The notes beneath the pieces are model-generated. The model did not search any database. It saw nothing but the letters and a program-made list of their open reading frames with translations, and had not been told where the DNA came from. The position numbers were made by a program, and so were the translations under genes. Positions 59,042 through 64,000 of a stretch of 64,000 nt of DNA are shown here, piece after piece. The stretch's first letter is position 1. The number at the start of each line of letters is the position of its first letter. Origin of the DNA: Pseudomonas azotoformans (lineage in GTDB: Bacteria; Pseudomonadota; Gammaproteobacteria; Pseudomonadales; Pseudomonadaceae); assembly GCF_900103345.1 (NCBI RefSeq), contig NZ_LT629702.1, positions 5,130,501-5,194,500 of the forward strand, given 5' to 3'.

Positions 59042-59971
59042 TCAGTTGTAGGTGATGTTGACGGTGGTGGTGCTGGCGAGCGTGCCTTGGCGAACCGTGC
59101 CGTTTTTGTAATAGGCCGCGCCCAGCGGCAAGACCGCGCGATTACCGGAGACGGCGACCGTACGTGTACCGTTGTTGCTGATGGTCTGGTTTGCCCCACC
59201 GGTGCGCGAGTACAGCCACAGGGCGATACCGCCGGCAGAGCCGGTGTTGTTGAAGAGCGAGGCGTTCCCAGGGGCGGGTGCTCCGGTAAAGCGGAAGGTG
59301 ACGCTGGATGCATTGCTGCAAGTGGCCGACAGCTCGAAGTTGCTCGCACCTGCGCTGTTAGCGTTGTTGAACGCGCTCACCCGCACGGTCGGCAGTGGGA
59401 TGGTGCGGTTGACGTCGCCTGTCGCCAGGTCGCAGGTGGCGGCAGGCCTGACAAAACGCACGGCGCTGCCCATTTGCAGGCGAAAAGTGCTCGATGTTTT
59501 AAGCCATTTTTGTTCGAAGAAGTACCCAGGGGGAACTGTCCCGGTGGTGACTGGACCGATCTTGTAGAAGGTCGCTTCTGCCGAGGTGAAGCTTGAGACC
59601 GGTCCGGTAACTAAGGCCTGAGGCAGGTTATGAAGCGTAAAGAGCGCACTGCCTAAACCATTCATTGTCATCCGAACGGCCACACCAACGCCTGGAACCT
59701 CAGTGGGGTGGACACCCTGGTTATGATTATTCGGGTAGCGCCCGTTGACCCATCGGGTGGCCAGTACGCAAAAGGTGTTCCAGCCGGGAGCCGCACCGTT
59801 GAATGCCTGGCGAATGATCACACCGTTGACAGGCAGGCTGTCAGGTACAGGGATAGTCGCCGGCAGATTGAGGGTCAGTGTGTCGTTCTGATACCTGGGG
59901 CAAGTCGCTTGGGCGGCGATTGGCATCCCAATCCCCAGCATTAGCGAAACAAGTTTTATAGTTGGTTTCAT
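59042..59971 (-). CDS. Two-domain fimbrial adhesin, copy 2
   Basis: A 309-residue tip-adhesin-like protein. Signal peptide ends AAQA. The N-terminal domain (about 22-175) has no recognised relative except partly copy 1 (PATIPVPDSL; KIGPVTTGT). The C-terminal pilin domain starts at CDLATGDVNRTIPLPTV and ends VNITYN. Start MKPTIKLV with GAGGAAA upstream; the longer open frame to 60310 runs into the neighbouring gene and is not real. Confidence 0.83.
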   Translation of the reverse strand: MKPTIKLVSLMLGIGMPIAAQATCPRYQNDTLTLNLPATIPVPDSLPVNGVIIRQAFNGAAPGWNTFCVLATRWVNGRYPNNHNQGVHPTEVPGVGVAVRMTMNGLGSALFTLHNLPQALVTGPVSSFTSAEATFYKIGPVTTGTVPPGYFFEQKWLKTSSTFRLQMGSAVRFVRPAATCDLATGDVNRTIPLPTVRVSAFNNANSAGASNFELSATCSNASSVTFRFTGAPAPGNASLFNNTGSAGGIALWLYSRTGGANQTISNNGTRTVAVSGNRAVLPLGAAYYKNGTVRQGTLASTTTVNITYN

Positions 59972-60437
59972 TTTCCTCGGTTTCCCCATGACAGAGAGGC
60001 CCGCTCTCCTCGGAGGCGGTGGCGGCCTGCCTGCGTACTCAGTTGTAAGTGATGTTGACGGTGGTGGTAGTGGCGAGCGTGCCTTGGCGAACCGTGCCGT
60101 TTTTGTGATAAGCCGCGCCCAGCGGCAAGACTGCGCGATTGCCGGAGACGGCGACCGTACGCGTACCGTTGTTACTGATGGTCTGGTTTGCTCCGCCGGT
60201 GCGGGAGTACAGCCACAGGGCCACACCGCCGGCAGTGCCGGTATTGCTGAAGAGCGAGGCGTTCCCGGGGGCAGGAGCGCCCGTAAAGCGGAAGGTGACG
60301 CTGGACGCATTGCTGCACGTGGCGGTCAGCTCGAAATTGCTCGCGCCTGCGCTGTCGGCATTGTTGAACGCGCTCACTCGCACGGTCGGCAAAGGGATAG
60401 TGCGGTTGACGTCGCCTGCAGCCAGGTCGCAGGTGGA
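59042..60437. repeat. Direct repeat of about 400 bp: adhesin pilin domains
   Basis: Bases 59042-59440 and 60039-60437 align without gaps at an offset of 997 and differ at only scattered sites, mostly third positions. Sequence outside (upstream in each gene) falls away sharply. This is a tandem duplication whose 3' halves have stayed alike, probably by gene conversion, while the 5' halves diverged. Confidence 0.85.
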
Positions 60438-60986
60438 GGCCGGGTTCACAAAGCGGATGGAGTTGTTCAATACCATCCGGTAATGGCCCTTGCCGCCATC
60501 CCAATTGTTGTGCTGGATCTCGCCGCTGGGCAGGGTGCCGGTGGTGACCGGGCCCAACTTGTAAAACTCCGCCACCAACCTTGTCGCCCCCCAGAGGATT
60601 CGCCCAGGGGCCGATACGAGGCTTTCAGTCTTGAGTTTCGCGGAGTAGGGCGCACCGGAAGTCAACGTGACCATGACACGCATGCCGATACCGGGAACAT
60701 TGGTGTGGTAAATCAGCCCGCCCGGCGCCGATTGGGCTGATGTAAATCGCCCGGTGAGAAACGTCGGTGTCGCGGTGGGGCACCACATGTAGAACGTCGG
60801 ATAAGGCCCTGCGAAGGTCTGGCTGGTGATCAGTTGGCCTACGCCAAGACTTTCCGGCACGGGGATAGTGCTGTTGGGAAAGGTCACGCTGTGTTGCATG
60901 TTCGGGTACCGATCGCACGCCGCATGGGCGGCAATCGGCATGCCCAGGGCCAGCAGTATCGAAATGAATGTGATGGAGTGTTTCAT
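60039..60986 (-). CDS. Two-domain fimbrial adhesin, copy 1
   Basis: A 315-residue tip-adhesin-like protein. Signal peptide ends AAHA (MKHSITFISILLALG). The N-terminal domain (about 23-190) differs strongly from copy 2; shared anchors are STIPVPESL, VPGIGMRV and KLGPVTTGT. The C-terminal pilin domain from CDLAAGDVNRTIPLPTV to VNITYN is nearly identical to copy 2. It follows the usher gene by 62 bases. An ATG five codons upstream is possible. Confidence 0.83.
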   Translation of the reverse strand: MKHSITFISILLALGMPIAAHAACDRYPNMQHSVTFPNSTIPVPESLGVGQLITSQTFAGPYPTFYMWCPTATPTFLTGRFTSAQSAPGGLIYHTNVPGIGMRVMVTLTSGAPYSAKLKTESLVSAPGRILWGATRLVAEFYKLGPVTTGTLPSGEIQHNNWDGGKGHYRMVLNNSIRFVNPASTCDLAAGDVNRTIPLPTVRVSAFNNADSAGASNFELTATCSNASSVTFRFTGAPAPGNASLFSNTGTAGGVALWLYSRTGGANQTISNNGTRTVAVSGNRAVLPLGAAYHKNGTVRQGTLATTTTVNITYN

Positions 60987-61048
60987 CTTCAGTCCCGTCA
61001 TGAGAAAGGGTGTTTAAGGGTGAGGAGCGACTTGCCCCTCACCCTCGA

Positions 61049-63616
61049 TCAACCGCCTGTACCTGCTCGGCAGCTGCCAGCGTCCAGTTGGCGCAGGCGC
61101 TTGCCACCCTCGGCCCCAGGCTCCTTGTCCAGGCGGTAGTTCAGTTGGCAGGTGGCATTGGCATTCGGGCCCCACCTGACGGTCAACGCCCCTTGATCAT
61201 GTGCAACCCGCACAAAGGCTTTGCCGCCCTGGCCGACAACGCCGACGCTCGCACCGCTTTCATCGAACACATCCGAACCGAACGGCAGCGGGCTGCCATC
61301 CTCACGTCGTGCAGTGATCAGGATCGCCTGGCCGCTGACGGTCTCGAATTGCAGCTTCACCACCGAACCTGCACGAGGCGCGACGTTTTGCGCGGCCGTC
61401 TTGAGCTCGACATCGACGGACAGGTCCTTGGGGTCCAGTTCGACGACGTTCTGGCGGTAAGGCGTGAGGTGGGGCACCACGGCGTAACCGCTCGTGCCGA
61501 CCTGGGCGCTGTGGTTGCCGTTGATGCGTGCGCCCTGTGCATCGGGGGCCTGGACCAGGCCAATGGTGTCGCCCAGTTCCGGGGCGAAGGTCACGCCGCC
61601 TGCGTGGGCAACCACACCGCCGGTCATGCCGAGGGACGCTGTACGGTAGGTGTTGCTTTGCCCATAACTGGCGGACAGCACGCCCTGGCTGGCTTGATAC
61701 TTTATGTCGGCACTGGCGGAGCTGCCACCGCCCTGGGTATGGCTGCCTCCCACTCCGTAGGTGAATTCGTTGCGTTCGCCCAGGCTGCCACCGAGGTTTG
61801 CGCGCTCGCCGCTGCTTCGATTGCCGCGATACGCCGTGGTGGTCAGGGTTGGCGAGCGAGGGCTGCTGCCCAACGGGAAGCTCAGGCTCAGCTCGATTTG
61901 CTTGTCGACGCGGTCACTCAGCAAGTCTTTGGTGCGCTGGGCGCTGAGGGTGTAGTGCAGGCCGTTCCAGCTGCCGGTGTAGCCCGTGGTGAACGTCAGG
62001 TTGCCGCTTCTGCGGTTCCAGTAGTTCTGTGAGGAACCGGTCAGGTACACCGAGCCGTTGCCCAGGCTCTGGTTGAGGCTGATGTCCATCCGGTCGCGCA
62101 GGCGTGAAAGGTTGTCCAGGCTGCGGTCGTCGATGGCGAGGTCGCGCGCCCGTGCGGCGTCGGCCACGCTCAGGAAGCCCTCCGTGGAGTAGCGGTAGGC
62201 ACCGAGGGCAAAGTGGGTGCCGGTGTCGGTGAAGTTCTTGCTATAGCGCAACTGCACACTTCGCCCGCCACGGGAGTCGTGGCCCGGAAGCTTCGCGGAG
62301 GAGTTGGTCAGGTCAAGCGATAGCGCGCCGAACGGCGTGTTGAAAGCCGCACCCAGCAACTGCGATTGATAGTCTTCGCCCATCACCACGCCGGTGTAGC
62401 CGGTCAGCAGGTTGCTGAGGCCGTGCTGGTAAGTGGCTTGCATCAGGGTCGGCGGATAGCGCAGCCCGATCTCATCCAGCTTGCCGACACTCAATGAGTA
62501 GCGGCTGTAGCCGGCGCGCAACAGGTTGGCGTTGGCGGCAAAGGGAACAATGAACTCACGCTTGCGGCCATCGGCCTCGGTAATCGTGACGGTCAGGTCA
62601 CCGCCATAGCCTGTGGCAAACAGGTCGTTGAGCACAAACGGGCCGGGAGCCACGGACACTTCATCGAGCAGCACACCGCGCTGGCGCACGGTGACCCGCG
62701 CGTTGGTTTCGGCGATGCCACGTACGACCGGTGCGAAGCCAGTCATAGAGTCAGGCAGCATCCGGTCGTCACTGAACAGGCTGGCGCCCCGTATGCGTAC
62801 GCTGTCAAACAGCTCGCCCGAGGTAAAGATCTCACCCGCCACCAATTGAGAGCGCAGCGGGGCCAGTTCGCGCTGCACGTAGGTGCTGCTGCTTTGATAG
62901 CCAGCACTGCTATCGTTGCGGCTGAAGCTGCCGTTATGTCGCCAGTGCCATTCACCCAGGTTGAGGCCGGTGTTCAAGCCCAGGTAGTGGGAGTCGATGG
63001 TGCGGCCATTGGTCTGTGTCGCGAAGGAGTTGACGTTGTAGCGCACGAAGGCCGCGTCAACGCCGCTGTCCCAGTGCTTGGGGTCGACATAGCCCCGCGC
63101 CTGGCGCAGCAGGTAGATCTGCGGCACCTGCAGTTCCAGGCGGTTCTCGCCCGAGTCGAACTGGCTGCTGCTGCCGGGCAGGTAGGTTGCGATGTCATCG
63201 CAGCGGGAAAACTCCGGTGCAGGCGGCTGGCCGGCCTCGGCGGGTTGATTTTTCGGCGCATCCAGATCGATGCCAAACCGGACAAGTGCGTCGCGCTCAA
63301 GGCACATCTGCGCCGAGTCCTGGCCTTCAACGGCGACGAAGACCACGGTTTCACGCCCGATCCACTGGCCGTTGAGGTAGACATCGGTGCGGTAAGTGCC
63401 GGGCAGCACGATGTTGCCGCGGCTGAACTTTGAAATGTCGACCTGCTGGTCGACCGCCCGATCCGGAAAGAAGGCGGGGTTGAACTCGACATTCTCGACA
63501 CCGTAGGCGGCCACGGCATTGACGCTACTGAGCAGCAACAGGCAGCGCGCCATGAGCATCGATTGACGACGTGACAGGGATCCGGCGCTTACGCTGGCAG
63601 GCGTGTTGGAACTCAT
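61049..63616 (-). CDS. Outer-membrane usher of chaperone-usher fimbriae
   Basis: An 855-residue usher (PapC/FimD family). Order: signal peptide, N-terminal chaperone-binding domain beginning VEFNPAFFPD, a long beta-barrel with the plug (SDDRMLPDSMTGFAPVVRG), and C-terminal domains ending with a Cys pair (CQLNYRL, GSC). The start is uncertain among ATGs at 63616 and 63625; 63616 has GAGA about nine bases upstream. It lies after the chaperone gene and before the two adhesins. Confidence 0.93.
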   Translation of the reverse strand: MSSNTPASVSAGSLSRRQSMLMARCLLLLSSVNAVAAYGVENVEFNPAFFPDRAVDQQVDISKFSRGNIVLPGTYRTDVYLNGQWIGRETVVFVAVEGQDSAQMCLERDALVRFGIDLDAPKNQPAEAGQPPAPEFSRCDDIATYLPGSSSQFDSGENRLELQVPQIYLLRQARGYVDPKHWDSGVDAAFVRYNVNSFATQTNGRTIDSHYLGLNTGLNLGEWHWRHNGSFSRNDSSAGYQSSSTYVQRELAPLRSQLVAGEIFTSGELFDSVRIRGASLFSDDRMLPDSMTGFAPVVRGIAETNARVTVRQRGVLLDEVSVAPGPFVLNDLFATGYGGDLTVTITEADGRKREFIVPFAANANLLRAGYSRYSLSVGKLDEIGLRYPPTLMQATYQHGLSNLLTGYTGVVMGEDYQSQLLGAAFNTPFGALSLDLTNSSAKLPGHDSRGGRSVQLRYSKNFTDTGTHFALGAYRYSTEGFLSVADAARARDLAIDDRSLDNLSRLRDRMDISLNQSLGNGSVYLTGSSQNYWNRRSGNLTFTTGYTGSWNGLHYTLSAQRTKDLLSDRVDKQIELSLSFPLGSSPRSPTLTTTAYRGNRSSGERANLGGSLGERNEFTYGVGGSHTQGGGSSASADIKYQASQGVLSASYGQSNTYRTASLGMTGGVVAHAGGVTFAPELGDTIGLVQAPDAQGARINGNHSAQVGTSGYAVVPHLTPYRQNVVELDPKDLSVDVELKTAAQNVAPRAGSVVKLQFETVSGQAILITARREDGSPLPFGSDVFDESGASVGVVGQGGKAFVRVAHDQGALTVRWGPNANATCQLNYRLDKEPGAEGGKRLRQLDAGSCRAGTGG

Positions 63617-63762
63617 GTTTACCATTCTCAAAAATAAGGACTGTCCGAATTTGGGCAAAGGGAACCCCTGCCCAAAAAAAGGGGCATTAGCCGAACGTGT
63701 GTAACGAAGTGGATAGCGTTGCCAGCGGCTAGACGAATGTCGCCGCTGGCGTATTCAGGCCT

Positions 63763-64000
63763 TCATTTGGCGAGCTTGGCGCGGTGAGGGATGGCCACCC
63801 CAAAGTCGTCGAGCGTCTGGAACTCCACGGTTTGCGAGGGGTTCGGCGGTGACTTGAGGCTGGGCAGCTCGAAGCGGTTGCGTCCTCCCGGCACCACCAT
63901 GTTGTCCGTGCCGGACGCCACAGCCTTGCGGGCATGGCGTTGCTGTGCCTCCAGCACATCGACCTGGTCGAACGTCACGTGATACGGGGTGGGGTTATAG
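63763..64000 (-). CDS. Periplasmic fimbrial chaperone (3' end only)
   Basis: The last 78 codons of a PapD-like chaperone; the remainder is beyond the window. The segment YNPTPYHVTFDQVDV and the late MVVPGGRNRFELP, with VEFQTLDDFG before the stop, are typical of the second Ig domain of this family. It precedes the usher by 146 bases on the same strand, completing the chaperone-usher-adhesin-adhesin-pilin order. Confidence 0.87.
   Translation of the reverse strand, partial: YNPTPYHVTFDQVDVLEAQQRHARKAVASGTDNMVVPGGRNRFELPSLKSPPNPSQTVEFQTLDDFGVAIPHRAKLAK

Noticed and set aside
59972..60310. N-terminal extension of the second adhesin gene into the first
   Set aside because: The frame happens to stay open through the 3' end of the neighbouring gene. 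A signal peptide and good ribosome site at 59971 show the true start.

Overview
The window is a chromosomal segment of a fluorescent Pseudomonas (P. fluorescens group). The evidence is the gene order (ntrBC, glnA, thiI, typA; pip-dtd-opgGH; tatABC-hisIE-ubiBJE-phaIF), the Pseudomonas five-step hut locus with HutF and HutG, high GC, and many palindromic repeat pairs built on the GTGGGAG(G/C)GGGCTTGC core typical of this group. No tRNA, rRNA, insertion sequence, prophage or CRISPR array was seen.

Region 1 (1-8.6 kb), nitrogen control and housekeeping. The 5' end of ntrC and all of ntrB lie on the minus strand, followed by a secreted chorismate mutase and glnA. glnA and ntrBC each have a candidate sigma-54 promoter with an upstream NtrC-type palindrome. 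thiI and typA follow on the plus strand, then a small cysteine-cluster protein. Region 2 (8.8-18.5 kb), metabolism and envelope: glgP, a DUF2339/DUF3999 membrane pair, fbp, a small lipoprotein and a lipocalin.

Region 3 (18.6-34.7 kb), a complete histidine utilization locus: hutF on the minus strand, then hutC-hutD, then hutU-hutTu-hutXWV-hutH1-hutH2-hutTh-hutI-hutG. Uptake is by HutXWV and HutTh for histidine and HutTu for urocanate. HutH2 makes urocanate, HutU imidazolone propionate, HutI formiminoglutamate, HutF formylglutamate, and HutG glutamate plus formate. HutC represses; matching operators lie in the hutF/hutC gap and just downstream of a sigma-54 promoter before hutU, linking the locus to NtrBC/CbrAB. 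HutH1, a second histidase homologue, lacks the Ala-Ser-Gly triad that forms the MIO cofactor.

Region 4 (34.9-50.5 kb): a choline/betaine-type binding protein with an esterase, pip-dtd, the glucan genes opgGH, an amino-acid ABC transporter with two tandem binding proteins, and two chemoreceptors, one syntenic with the alpha-ketoglutarate receptor gene of P. aeruginosa. Region 5 (50.5-58.4 kb): rsmE-tatCBA, hisE-hisI and ubiB-ubiJ-ubiE on the minus strand; a small PHA-system gene and the phasins phaI-phaF on the plus strand. Region 6 (58.5-64 kb): a chaperone-usher fimbrial operon on the minus strand, abutting phaF where phaD is usually found. It has two tandem two-domain adhesins with nearly identical pilin domains but different N-terminal domains.

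The observations most worth following are the MIO-less HutH1 kept inside the hut operon, the recombined adhesin pair, and the operon-like pairing of an orphan quaternary-amine binding protein with an esterase.
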